Made by a program: the position numbers and the translations under genes. This document shows positions 46,774-58,203 of a stretch of DNA of 64,000 nucleotides, one piece after another. The notes under the pieces were generated by a model that did not search any database, had not been told where the DNA came from, and saw only the letters and a program-made list of their open reading frames with translations. The stretch covers positions 17,132,501-17,196,500 of the forward strand of contig NC_053042.1 in assembly GCF_003473485.1 (NCBI RefSeq). The letters run 5' to 3'. How positions within the stretch are numbered: position 1 is the first letter of the stretch; every line of letters starts with the position of its first letter. Source of the stretch: Medicago truncatula (Eukaryota > Streptophyta > Magnoliopsida > Fabales > Fabaceae).

Positions 46774-49700
46774 TCTCCTCTTTGCTAAATGGAATGTCCT
46801 CTTTAAGAAATAATTAGCAGCTCTTTCATTTCTATGGCACAAAACTCTCAATATTGTGTTAGGATCTGATCTATGCCACCTTCCAGTAGTAGGAGGCATA
46901 GGCAATTTCTGTCCATTCATATTCATAACTCCAATCCCACCTTTTTCACATGATGCAATGCTGAAATCTTCCATCAACTGTTCAGTATTTTGTGCCATCA
47001 ATCCAACTACACCTTTCACAACTGCAGCCTCTCTCTCGACTACGTTTTCCGACACCAATCCTTCGCCACAACTGCAGAAAACTCTATTCAAGCTCTCGAA
47101 ATCTTCTTGAATCATAACATGATCTGACCTATTGAACACTCTTGAGTTTCCTCCAGCTAGCAAAACCATTAAGAATGCATCAAAGGAAGCTCTCATTACT
47201 TCCTTCATTGCCAATGGTTGAGCTCTATCAACTAATAGTGTAGTCAATAGTGTGAGATTTTGTTTCGCGATTCTCAATGCTGGCCTAATACGCGCGTTGG
47301 CTACATCATCGACGTAGAGGGTGTCGTAGAATACCGAGCTTGAATCAAGGAAAATGAGACGGTACGCGGCAACTTCTGAAACATTTTGACATGCTGCTGG
47401 AAGTGATGAGATTACTGTTTCAAAATATGAACCACTTTTGGTGCTTTGTGTTCTTAGATTGCTTGTGAAGCTATGCCTTGTTGAAGGAACAATGCAATGG
47501 TTTTGAGATAGCAATTTTTCGAGAGATTGGATTTGAACAAGGAGGTAATGTAAGGTGTTGAGACGAATGTAGAGTCGTTGTGTTCCTCGGCTAGTTGATG
47601 GTTTTGGATTGTGACCTTCATTTGTTCCGTTTATATGATCTAGTTCTGATAAATTTGTAGCACAAGGTGCAGCTCTCTTCCACAGCTTGCTAAACTTTGA
47701 ATCGCGGTTGCATCTTGTTAATGCAGGAAGTGGAGGAATATAGCTTTGTTTTGAACCTGAAAAAGAGTGTACTTTAAAAGTTAAAACCTGTTTTTTGCAA
47801 GTGCTTATGCATAAGCTATTTCGTAATCGACTATATTTATTCTTTAATTAATTTTATGTATTTACAGTACTTACCACATGCTGCAACAAACATCATATAG
47901 TCCTGTAAGAGACTTTCCAATCCATTAGCAAGATCTTGAACTAGTTCTTCAGTTATTCCTATTGGAATTTGAAAGAACTCTTCCACAGTTGTCTTTGCCA
48001 ATTTCACTACCTCTGCTGCTGAATGTGCATATAGCTCAGATTTTGACTTTGGATTCCATGTCTGTAGTAAAATTAGAGAGAAAAAAAAATTAAAATCTAC
48101 ATTAAAATGTAATTATTTTTATATAAGCTATAAGCTATTTTCACATGTTATTCTGGAGAGCTTGTAGAAATAAGTTGAAACAATTTATGGACATGTCATA
48201 TTTGTTTTCAATTTTCCATAAACTCTTCCATACGGTCTTACAAGTAACGATGCCAGTAGATAAACTCAAATAAACCGATTCAAACAAACCTTTAATCATT
48301 GAAGAAAAAAGATTAATAAACAAAAACTTACTTCAGTTTCTTTTGATTTTTGCACACACTCCCTTCCTTTATTCAATGATTCATCTATCCATTTTCTCAA
48401 AAGGTTGAATATAACTGAATCAACTTCATATGGAACCATATCTCTTATAACTGTTTTCACATTATCATCATCATCAAGAGAATCTTCAACAACCATTTGA
48501 ACAAGAACCTTTTCTAATCTTCCAGCCCTTTGAAGTACATCAACTGTCTCAGAAGTGAGCGAGGTCACATCGCTTAAATATTGTCGTAGCAAATGGCCAT
48601 AGCAACTGTGCAACATCAAGGCTGCAACTTCAGCTGCTGAAGGGTGCCATTTCTTTAGTATTTGACTAAAATTTTGTCTTTCCTTTAATGCTAAATCTTC
48701 TGTCTCTTGAGCTATATTAAGAAGAATAGTACTTAGTTCCCCTTTTATTTGCAATTCAGCATACTTGGCATTTACTTCTTCAATTACCTGCAATCATGGA
48801 AAAACAATCCAAATTGTTATGTAAATAATTTACCAATGACTTCCAGAAAAAAGTAATTTGTTTTGGATAAGCACTATGGCATAACTTTTTAGGCATAAAT
48901 GCTTATTTATAAAGTAAAACTGTTTTTATCTAAGCTATCAGTTGTTTTCATAAACTATCATGGAGAGCTTACAAAAATAATCTGAAAAACAACTTGTGGA
49001 TATCTCACGGGTGCTTAAGTTTGTTAGATAAGCTCAAATAAGTCAATCCATACAGGGTCGTAGTGATAGAAACTTCAAGAGGAAAAATATGAAATGTGTC
49101 TCTAATTCTATCAATAAGCACGATAGAATTGGAGACGGATTTCATTTTTTTTCTATATGTGATCACTTTTTTCTTTTTCTTTCTAAGAATACTAATAGAG
49201 GAAGGAAAATAAAAATATAGGTTAAATACAAACCTTGTCAAATGCATTTTTCATGGAAGATCTAATATAATAATCAACCCTATCACCTGATGAATCGACA
49301 ATGGTAATATCTCCTTTCTCTCTTCCTTCACCAACATTAAATATCATCAGATCTTCACCCAAAATCTTCGAGACAGACAACATCAAAGGAAGAAGATTTT
49401 CGATTTGAGAAATAGTCCCTCTAGAATAAAACTCATGATAATTAAGCAACCTTTTCTCACCCCAACTTTGCATTGAACTCAAAATTGATGTCAACAACTT
49501 AAGATAAAAAGAATCTTTTTCTTTCTTAGCATCATTAGCAACCTCACCCAACATAACATGTGAAGCACAAAGAAGATCACAATCAACTTGACCGGTTGCT
49601 ACATATTGTTGAAACAAAACCCAAGCGAAACACACATTGTGAATTGACCTAGTTATACCTAATATAGACCAAGTCTTCTTAATCAACTCGAGTAATTCAT

Positions 49701-50950
49701 CGACTTCATCAAGGACTAATGTCTCTTCTCGAATATCAAAAATGGCTTGAAGAAGTGAATTATAGAAATGAATATTTAAAGGGAATCCATCAGCCCAGTG
49801 ACAAACATCAGCTGGTGTTCCATTTGGACCTCTCCATGCTAATGAAACAACAGAGTTACCAAGTGTTCTCATTGTGTCGGAGTTTTTGCTTGTGTCTATT
49901 GGTTTGGACTCTGAAATACGTAAGATGTCTCTAAGTCGCATAGCGAATGTATTGTTTTTTTCGACGGGGACTGAAGGGTGCATAAGAAGGCCTAGTTCAA
50001 GGACTTTGAGTTGTCTATTTTGCCACATATAGTACTCATGAGAATCACTGAATTCTGTCGGTTTTAGGTGGCGTAATAGTTCTAATGGCAGAATTATTGT
50101 TTCTGCTTTTTTTAGTGCCTGCAATTCAACCATTTTTATGAGTTAGAACAATAGCATGCAAGAGCTAATTTAAAGAAATTTAAAAACGAAAAAAATATGA
50201 AATTCAGGTCTAATTCAACCACCAAGTTTAACAATAAATCAATCAAAGAAGAATTTAAAGACGAAAAAACATGAAATTTATCGCTAATTCTCTCGTTAAA
50301 TTTAGCGATGAATAAATTGTTGGTTGTCTCTATTCTAATAGTAACGGTTGTATACATACTTGGCCAACAAGGATCCTCGTGATGGTTTTTCTCAAGCGAT
50401 TATCATTGTGCTCTGTCACCTTCATCTGCTGTCTCATGATCTCTGCCGATGTCATTGGCCTCCGTGGCCTCAACATCGACAAGGTGTGATGAAAAGGGCT
50501 GCCTGCAATAGGCGAGGATGGCCCTCCACTGTTTCCACCGGACGTCATTCTCCTTGACGGTGACCTTTTTATCATCCTCAAACCTAATGCCTTCTTCACC
50601 CTACTCGTCGGTGACATCACCACATTGCTTGGCTTGGACTCATTATGATTATTATTTGAATTAAATGAGTGCGCATTTCGGGCTCCAAACCCAGGAGATG
50701 ACCTACACGCCGTGAAAAATATTTCATAAGCGGTTTCCCTAATGTCATCAAGACTCAAGCGTTCGAGTTTGTCAAAAGGCGAGACTAAATTGTTAGTCTC
50801 GTCTTGAGCAACAAACTCTAATAGACGTTGTTGGTCATGAGGGTAACTATGATGATGGTGGTGATGGTGGTGATGATAATGACGATCCTTATGAAATGAC
50901 GTTGACGACAATGGACCGGAATATGAAACACGGCGACTTGGTTGAGCCAT
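46771..50950 (-). CDS. MUN-domain (DUF810, Munc13-like) protein
   Basis: There are five exons, read right to left: 50950-50360, 50118-49234, 48787-48332, 48061-47875, 47756-46771; all introns are GT-AG. The sum is 3105 nt, 1034 residues, matching the usual length of this plant family (Arabidopsis DUF810 members, including PATROL1). The N-terminus is Ser/His-rich with a run of nine histidines (residues about 26-34), followed by FDKLERLSLDDIRETAYEIF and MTSAEIMRQQM. The DUF810 body follows (ETIILPLELLRHLKPTEFSD, YYMWQNRQLKVLELGLL, CHWADGFPLNIHFYNSLLQA, RAGRLEKVLVQMVVEDS). The MUN-type C-terminus contains YRLIFLDSSSVFYDTLYV and GGNSRVFNRSDHVMIQEDFE. PATROL1 promotes delivery of proton pump AHA1 to the plasma membrane; a trafficking role here is by homology. 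The start is the first ATG, MAQPSRRVSYSG. No disabling change was seen. Confidence 0.93.
48120..48300. repeat. Legume MITE-like repeat in intron 3 of the MUN gene
   Basis: AAGCTATAAGCTATTTTCAC..CTGGAGAGCTTGTAGAAATAA..TTATGGACAT resembles 48935-49005 in intron 2 (AAGCTATCAGTTGTTTTCAT..ATGGAGAGCTTACAAAAATAA..TTGTGGATAT). A small piece (GTGCTTATGCATAAGCTATT) is in intron 4 at about 47800. It belongs to a common 'AAGCTATAAGC' legume repeat family, as far as I recall. Confidence 0.65.
48858..49060. repeat. Related MITE-like repeat in intron 2 of the MUN gene
   Basis: This is the partner of the copy in intron 3. It starts near GGATAAGCACTATGGCATAA and ends near GATAAGCTCAAATAAGTCAA. No target duplication was resolved. 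Confidence 0.6.
50161..50330. repeat. Diverged tandem duplication in intron 1 of the MUN gene
   Basis: AATTTAAAAACGAAAAAAAT..GAAATTCAGGTCTAATTC and AATTTAAAGACGAAAAAACA..GAAATTTATCGCTAATTC repeat with a period of about 80 bp. A further similar stretch (ATATGAAATGTGTCTCTAAT) lies in intron 2 at about 49088. Confidence 0.6.
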
Positions 50951-50999
50951 GATTAGGTGAAGGAGAAGATGTGTGGTTGGTCAAACACCGACGGCAAAT

Positions 51000-51880
51000 G
51001 ATGGCGTCGTCGGCGACCACACAACAACAAATGTATATATTACAATGCTAAAGAAATGGCTTTTGGAAGAGAGTGGTACATTTGAATTGAAGGAAGGGTT
51101 AAGAGAAAAGAGATGAATATTAAGGGTATTGAAATTCGGTTTTGTTTGTTAATGACACCATTATTGTGCATGGATGGTGAATGGGAGAAGAGAAAATGAT
51201 TAGTGATTTCGGGATTATCCACGTTGTCATGAGCGAAGAAAGCGATAATACTTTCTAAAATAGAACAGTTAAGCAATTGAATACTATTTTTTCGGAAATT
51301 AAAAAAAAAATGCTGTCGTTTTTTCTTTTCTTTTCAATTTGATTATTTCACCTCATTTTCTGTTTTATTTATCTATCTTTTTAGTGTGTACTGTCACATT
51401 CTTATTTTTTTTTGGCTTAAAGAGTAGCTTTTGAGATGGCATTTGACGCATAATTATTACGTTATATTCGCGGATGCTTTAAACAAATGGTCAAAAGTCC
51501 AATTCTTGCCTCTTTCATATAGAGAAAATTTGGTTGGAAAGAAGAATTCATCCGGTGTAGTGTTTTTTATAGCGATTAGTTATTAGTAGACGACAATGAA
51601 AACTTTGTACCAATAGCTTGATAACAAAAAAATTAAAAAATCCTTGAAGAACTTAATTTACTGCAAGATATTTAAATAGAAATTAAAGTAAGTGTATGAA
51701 AAACAATAATCTTTTTAATTTTTTTTAGTAATTACTTTAAGTCGTTTTGAACATAACTGACTTAAGGCTAAAATTTTGAAAAGGTAGATACGGTGACATT
51801 TTTGCAATTAAAACGATGGCTCCACACATTTTAGCAGTTATGAAGGCAATCGGCTTAAAATACAATGTTCAAAATGAATA
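51000..51880. other. Intergenic, upstream of the MUN gene
   Basis: Probable promoter and 5' leader of the MUN gene (minus strand). No coding frame was recognised. A weak TATA-like run at about 51030 is not convincing. Confidence 0.45.
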
Positions 51881-51889
51881 CTTTTTCTA

Positions 51890-53108
51890 TGAGTAAATAT
51901 GCGATTACCGTCCTGATATTGTAAGTTTTGTCAATTACCTTCTTAAAATTAACAAATTTGCAATTATCCCTCGAAATTGCACAACGTTAATCAATTTATC
52001 TCTTCCGTCAAATTTTTCTGTTAATTAGTCAACATGACGTTTTGCAAATATCCCCTTGAAGTTTTGCACTTATGTGCAAAATGCCCCTAAACTTGAAAAT
52101 TTATATTTTTTTTTGTAATTCTTGATTATGTCAATCATATGTCATTTATGTGCTTCATTATATGTATACCATGCATTAGTTTTTCATATAAGATGTGTGT
52201 GCTTGTACTTTGCTATGATATTTTATCCACCAATAACCATCTTCAACTATCTAATGAAAATTAACAAAAAACAATCACAATCACAATCACTTAGAAGTCA
52301 CTCATATATGGCTTTTCAAATTAATTAAGAAGAATTAAGTCACTCTTGAAACTTCTATCTTAATGCATGTTTCTAATTTCCTTGTTTTTTTTTTTTTATT
52401 TTTTATTTATTTTATTTTTTATGATTCTTCATCGTTTGAACTACTCTCAGAGTTGTTTCCATTAACTCCTCCCATAAATTAGATTACCGGTGCTTATTTC
52501 ATCAAATTTTCTTTTCTTTGAAGGGCTTATAAGCTCCTTATTACTAGGATTCTTCCTCATACATTAAAGGTTGGACAATCCACATTATGACAAACTTTAT
52601 TTGTTGGTTGAACTGAATTATGCTCAAAATGTAATGTCAAACTTTTCTTGTAATTCTTGGTTATGTCAATCATGTGCCATTTATGTGCTTCATTATGTAT
52701 GCCATATATTAGTTTTTCATCTGACAGGTGTGACTTTACTTTGCTATGTTGGACTTTCATATCATTAGGCTCTAATATATAGTTAATGTTTGATCGTTTC
52801 AGGGAACATATATGGTTGTATACCGTCAAAACTTAGCTAATATACTCCACAATTCGGTGATAATGCAGTCACTTTTAAGGATCAGAAAAAAAAAATATAA
52901 ATTTTCAAGTTCTGGGGACATTTTGCACATAAGTGAAAAACTTCAGGGGGGTATTTGCAAAACGTCATGTTGACTAACAGAAGAATTTGACGGAGGGGGT
53001 AAATTGATTAACGTTGTGCAATTTCAGAGGGGTAATTGAAGTTTTGTTAATTTTAGGAAGATAATTGACGAAACTTACAATTTCAGGAGGGCAATTGCCT
53101 ATTTACTC
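51890..53108. mobile_element. Mutator-type non-autonomous element with about 210-bp TIRs
   Basis: The left arm (GAGTAAATATGCGATTACCG ... ATTGTAAGTTTTGTCAATTA ... GACGTTTTGCAAATATCCCC ... CACTTATGTGCAAAATG) is mirrored at the right end with about 85% identity by eye. Nine-base flanks CTTTTTCTA and CTTTTCCTA differ at one base. The interior contains a 110-120-bp direct duplication (52110-52230 and 52650-52760: TTGTAATTCTTG.TTATGTCAATCAT). There is no transposase. Confidence 0.88.
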
Positions 53109-54878
53109 CTTTTCCTACTAATGCCTCTACTGTTCCTTTTACTCCACAAGCTTATATTCCTCTACTAATTGAAAGAGAAATTCTTGTCAAGGTTTCGGCA
53201 GATGCTTAATGAGAGCATTCATAATGCCAATAAACTAAAAAAGTCTTTAAATAGATCTCATGTGTATATATCATTTTTTTTAAATAATTTTTTAATGAAA
53301 ATATCTAGTAAGAAGTCAATGACTCCAACCTAGTGTCTCTAAAAAATCCGCTAAATAGGTATGCAATAGATTAAATAAAAAATGTAATAACATAAAAGTT
53401 TAGATGAGTTGAATTCTCGGATATCATCTAAGTCAGGACAAAACTCAAAGAACTCTTACAGAGATATAACAATTCTTGGTGTTTAATAAGCGAAACAATT
53501 TTTTTTTCATACAATATGAAGTTATTGCGTAAGTGAACTTGAAGAAATTTAATGATATATGTCCAAATAAATTATTCAATGACACAAGTCCAAATAGTGA
53601 TAAGTCTAAATAATGATCCATACAAATCACTCATTACTATCTTGCATGTGATACACTTGTCTTATTACATGAGATGACACCTAACTTTATTGCATGATAT
53701 GATGATATCATCATATATGATGATATCTAATGTTGTCTATTTCCCTACATGCAAAATGAAAGTATACACTATCGCAACAAGTAATAAAGAGTAAGTAGAA
53801 TATTTATCCCACAAGAATTGTAGTGGATAAGTTCTAAGTATTTTCAAATGGTAAGTTTAGTTATTTAAGATCCAAGGGTGTAAAGAACAAAGATAAGGTT
53901 GTAAGATTCTTAAGTAAAATGAAAAACTAAATAAGGCATGCAATAAAGAATTAGAGATTCAAGTGAAAACGTGTGGTAAAGGAATTAACTTGGTAAAAAT
54001 AGAGGTTTGCAAGATTTAGAAAGCTACAACGCTGAGATGGAAGTTATAACTTCATACAACTTCTTGAGGAAAACTTGTAGAGGGCTATAACTTCACGCAG
54101 CTTCCTGGCAACCTGTGGCCTTTGGGGTCTTTCGACTCGGCCATCATGTGTTAAGCATATGAAGACGTCCTCTCACGATACAATCACAATACTTAACATG
54201 CAACGTTACTAGGTTAGGTCATCGGTAGCTCCACAACAGTAATATGACAAATGATGACATGTGATCTTACGTTATTCATACATATTTTTCAATAATTTTT
54301 ATTTAGTTTTATCCTAGATAGAAGAGTTTTAGAGCAATTGCCTATGATTTTTGAGTCATTTTGTAATATTTTCATATCGAGTGAGGTAATTCTAGTTTTC
54401 ATAGAGAAAAGGGAATACATGATTTTATCCAAGGTTAATTTGCTATATTGTTGGTGTCATTCGAAAAGATAAAATTATATATTATTTTTTCCTACAATTT
54501 TAATCAAAGTTAAAATTTATTCGTAATTTATACACATTATCGTATTGAAAATAGTGAACAAACAAACACCGAGTGTCCATCTGAATGCAATAAACATAAA
54601 GAAAATCAATAACTCCTTATCTTAATCTATAATTTTTTTAAGTATATAATATAATGTTACCATAAATGTTTCTTATTTATTAAGATTTAACGCTTTAGTC
54701 TTTTTTATTTAAAATACAAACTAACTAATACAGGTTCACTTTATAATACACATCATTCTTACAATAAATTTCATACATACAAGAAATGATTATTTTTACA
54801 TAACCGTATTTCTTTGATTCATTGAAGTAGAAAAGTGACGTTGTACTTCTCCATATCTTCAAATAGCAAACTAACCTT
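53109..54878. other. Gene-free; LTR-like repeat at about 53770-54420
   Basis: No coding frame was recognised. The stretch at 54330-54410 (GAGTTTTAGAGCAATTGCCTATGAT ... TTTTGTAATATTTTCAT) is a relative of 40435-40482 plus 40974-41005 without the MITE, and 53778-53830 resembles the reverse complement of 42500-42560. So the same LTR-like family is represented here. Confidence 0.5.
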
Positions 54879-55345
54879 CTAAGGCTGTCAAAGAAATTTA
54901 AAGAACATATAATTAAACACAAATCGCATTATTATAAAGAAATCATAAGATTAACAATATCATATAGAGTTGTAGATGGGTTGATCCAAAGCATTTACAC
55001 CACTAATTATAACACAAATGAAATTATAAACTTTGAGATAACATAGAATTGTTTTTAAACTTACCAATCGAAGACATTTACAAATATGATCATGGCATAC
55101 CACAACAAGAGGAAGGTGACACATATCCTCTGGACAATCAGTATATTCAATACATCTATGAACTGCTATCATTTAAATATAGAATAATATAATTGTTACT
55201 AAAATTTGATGAAAGTTTGTGCAGAAAACTAGCAAGAAAAACAAAAAAAGGACTAGAAAAAATGTTTACCTTCGGCGTCGATAAGAGAGAGAAATAGAAA
55301 TATGAAGATGATCATAACATAGGTCATATGAAGAAATTCAGCCAT
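54879..55345 (-). CDS. Nodule-specific cysteine-rich (NCR) peptide precursor
   Basis: Three exons on the minus strand: 55345-55270 (signal peptide MAEFLHMTYVMIIFIFLFLS..), 55162-55065 (mature peptide) and 54884-54879 (last residue and stop). The introns are GT-AG (107 and 180 bp). The product is 59 residues. The mature part has six cysteines in the order C-x5-C-x4-C-x7-C-x4-C-x1-C (HRCIEYTDCPEDMC.., VCHDHICKCLRL), the NCR layout. Phase-1 intron placement after the signal peptide is as in other NCR genes. NCR peptides are sent to the symbiosome and steer rhizobia to terminal differentiation. If the second intron is retained the frame would run on to 54960; I prefer splicing because GTAAGT and TTTCTTTGACAG are strong sites and the result has normal length. 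Confidence 0.88.
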
Positions 55346-55391
55346 ATTTTTTTCTCTCGTAGAAGTTAGAACTATACAATTATGTGATCAC

Positions 55392-55398
55392 TTTATAT
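55392..55398 (-). promoter_or_regulatory. TATA box of the NCR gene
   Basis: TATAAAG on the minus strand lies about 50 bp upstream of the ATG, consistent with a short leader. Confidence 0.55.
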
Positions 55399-55894
55399 TA
55401 AAAATTCAAAGCTTATTTTACATCAATTAAAACTTTTACCACATATGGAGTTACAAGAACTTTTGTACCAAAAAAAAAAAAAAAAAAAAGACTTGCTAGA
55501 AATTCTTACTAGCTACAATTAAAATCTTTGTCTGATGACTCTCAAATATATTGATGTGTTGTGTTTGTACCTTTAACTTACTTAATTAACCGTTCAAACA
55601 TTACTAACTAAATGTTTTGTCTTTTTTTTTTTACCACCGTTTTATTATTTAATTTTTTTAGTTTTTCCAGATAAATAAAGGTCACTAACCAAAAGATAAA
55701 TAATAGTGTTGTATGCTGAATTGTTGTCTTAATGTTAGGAATAATGCACCTATGAGATGATAACATATTTACATATTAATAGAAAACATCATGGTTTCTC
55801 AATTAAAAGATTCTCCCTCTCCATTAATAAGTTGGCTCTAGTTTTTTACCTCTAGATTTTTTTTTTCTATTTTCTTCGTTAATTGGGGATGGTT

Positions 55895-56005
55895 TTGGGT
55901 TAATTTGGTGATGTTGATTTGAGATCTTAAAGTGTGTTTCTTTCAAAGTCTCATGTTCGATTCTAGTCAGTGCCAATTTCGGTGAACTAATTTAGCTTCT
56001 AAAAA
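55895..56005 (+). mobile_element. tRNA-derived SINE fragment
   Basis: GAGATCTTAAAGTGTGTTTC ... AAGTCTCATGTTCGATTC is a tRNA-like head with a box B-like GTTCGATTC. It is followed by CAGTGCCAATTTCGGTGAAC and ends TTCTAAAAAAAGTG. It resembles the SINE at 8.4 kb. Target duplication is not clear. The flanks at 55410-55890 and 56010-56702 hold no recognised gene. Confidence 0.5.
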
Positions 56006-56726
56006 AAGTGATTTTCACATAGACCTAGGCTTTTTCTTCACGATTTCGTAGTATGAGTGTGGCACTATGTTGTTCGTCGTCTTGTGCGGCGTTATTTAAT
56101 TTTCTGTATATTTGAGTTGTTCATTTTGTTCGTATTGAAAGATCAGTTATTCAATCAATGATTTTAACGTCAACGTTTTAAATCTAGAGTAATTGACACC
56201 CGTCACTTTATTTTATCATATTATTTGCATGCATTTTGTTGTTCACCTATGTTATAGTTTACACTGATTTTTAGTAATACAAACAATATTATCCGAATAT
56301 ATAGTTAAGGACTGAATTAAAGTCCTTTTTGGGGTTCTTTTGTTTTAGTGATTTATGGTCTCTTTCCTTACGTATTTGTTGAGAACAAATCAAACCGTTC
56401 TTATTAGTGTTAGAATTGCTTCCATCAACTTTAATAAAACAAATTATTAAATGAAAACTTGAAAAAAAAAACCCTCAAATGAGCATTCAAAAGAAAGAAG
56501 GAGGAAAATGAAAGGAAAATTGCAGAATGCTGTAAAGAAAAGTGAAAATAAAGTTGTAATAAAACAATTAAATTGTCGGGAATATAATGGTGGCTGGGAT
56601 CCATTTATTTGTCTCCTGCTGAACTCGTTTGCTCCCATGGTGAGGGTGTTACAGAGCTTTCAGAAATCAAGGATTCCGCCTCTTGTTCTTATTTGAAACT
56701 GATATATATATATATATATATATATA

Positions 56727-57510
56727 GGGGTTTGCTACAATAGACCCACTCATTTTCATGAAGGTCTATTTTAGCAAGGGGCACCTTTTCACTTGGACAA
56801 AAATACCCATGTTTTTGTTTTTTGAACCAATTAAAATTATAGGACACAATTGTAATTGTCAGTTTTTCATTTTATTTTCTATTTTTTTTTACGGTCCTTT
56901 TGCTTCTCCCTTTCTCTTTCCTGCTTCTTGTCTTTTGTTATTGCCCTTCACCAGGTTCCATGAATTGATGTCCTTTGACCTTTCTTCCTTCCATTCCGTT
57001 GTATGCTTAGCTAATTCTTTTTTGAAAAAATATGCTTAGCCAATTCTAATTCACTATTTTTATCAATTAAAGGTCAAATGTCATCTGCAGATTCTAAATC
57101 ACGATATTGTTCCAAAATTTAGAATTGCTTCCAAAAACTAACAAAAAATATCGCCTTGTTGATGCATCAGTTCCTTTCTGTGTAAAACTAAAATCGAAAA
57201 CATAATTGAAAAAAAGAAATTGAAAGCTCATCATGAGATTTCAAGAGAAGAGAGATTGCAGGAAAACTAAAACACAGAGAAAGTGATGAGGGAAGAGGGA
57301 TGACAAAAACTCAGAGAAAAACGCTAGATACGAGATACCAAAGAACAGTAAGAAAAATAGAAAATAAAAAGAAAAAATGACAATTACATTTGTGTCCTTT
57401 AATTTTAATTGGTTCAAAAAACAAAAATATGGGTCCTTTTGTCCAAGTGAAAAGGTACTTCTTGCTAAAATAGACCTTTATAAAAATGAGTGGGTCTATT
57501 GTAGCAAATC

Positions 57511-57512
<2 letters not shown>
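56727..57512. mobile_element. Foldback/TIR element in a TA microsatellite
   Basis: The left arm GGGGTTTGCTACAATAGACC ... TTTTCACTTGGACAAAA.. and the right arm (..TTTTGTCCAAGTGAAAAGG ... GGTCTATTGTAGCAAATCCC) are inverted repeats of about 160 bp. The flanks are (TA)n on both sides, so a target duplication cannot be seen. The 786-bp element has no transposase. Confidence 0.8.

Positions 57513-57590
<78 letters not shown>
57513..57590. repeat. (AT)n microsatellite, about 39 units
   Basis: An unbroken AT dinucleotide run lies directly at the right end of the foldback element; a shorter run of about 12 units (56703-56726) lies at its left end. Both strands give a false Ile-Tyr open frame. Confidence 0.95.
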
Positions 57591-57592
<2 letters not shown>

Positions 57593-58154
57593 TGTAGGAA
57601 AAACTACCATTAATATGATCTAAATTAAAAGTAGAAATAACTTGCTATACTTAGAGCCTTGCACTTGGTATAATTTCAAGACACTGGAAAATAACTTCCA
57701 TGTACTTCAATTGTAACTTCAGATTATTTATCCTTATCTTTAGTCGAAAACCATATGCATGCAACATATTAAATCACTTGGTCGAAAATATGGTATGTCA
57801 AAGTCTGTATGCTCTTGGTCGAAATCACTTTGCACTTTGCAGCATGTCGAAATATTTTATTTTTGCTATTAACAGAGACCCTCCAAAATATTGTTTCTCA
57901 AAAGAAATGTGTGGAATAATATTTTAAAACATAATACCAAAACAGTACATCGTATGGTCTTCTTCGACCGCTTAATCCGTTTTCTTTTACATCTCTTCAA
58001 GCTAAATTTAAATTTACTAATCTTTCAAATAAATCCAAAATGGATTGATCATGTGAGTTGATCGTAAAATATATTTTGGCTTCAATGAACTTCAAATAAA
58101 TCACTCAAGGATCAATTGACAGTATATGCATATATCATTCATGGATTATTTCAA

Positions 58155-58156
<2 letters not shown>

Positions 58157-58196
<40 letters not shown>
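58157..58196. repeat. (AT)n microsatellite, about 20 units
   Basis: An uninterrupted AT/TA run ends in CACACAC. The region 57591-59710 otherwise has no gene I recognise; it is AT-rich upstream DNA of the CPA-synthase-like gene. Confidence 0.9.

Positions 58197-58203
<7 letters not shown>

Noticed and set aside
54960..55172. 70-codon unspliced frame in the NCR locus
   Set aside because: It reads through a strong GTAAGT donor and lacks the signal peptide; the spliced three-exon model is better.
57311..57613. Open frames on both strands rich in Ile-Tyr
   Set aside because: They are the (AT)n microsatellite read as codons, plus the foldback arm; not genes.
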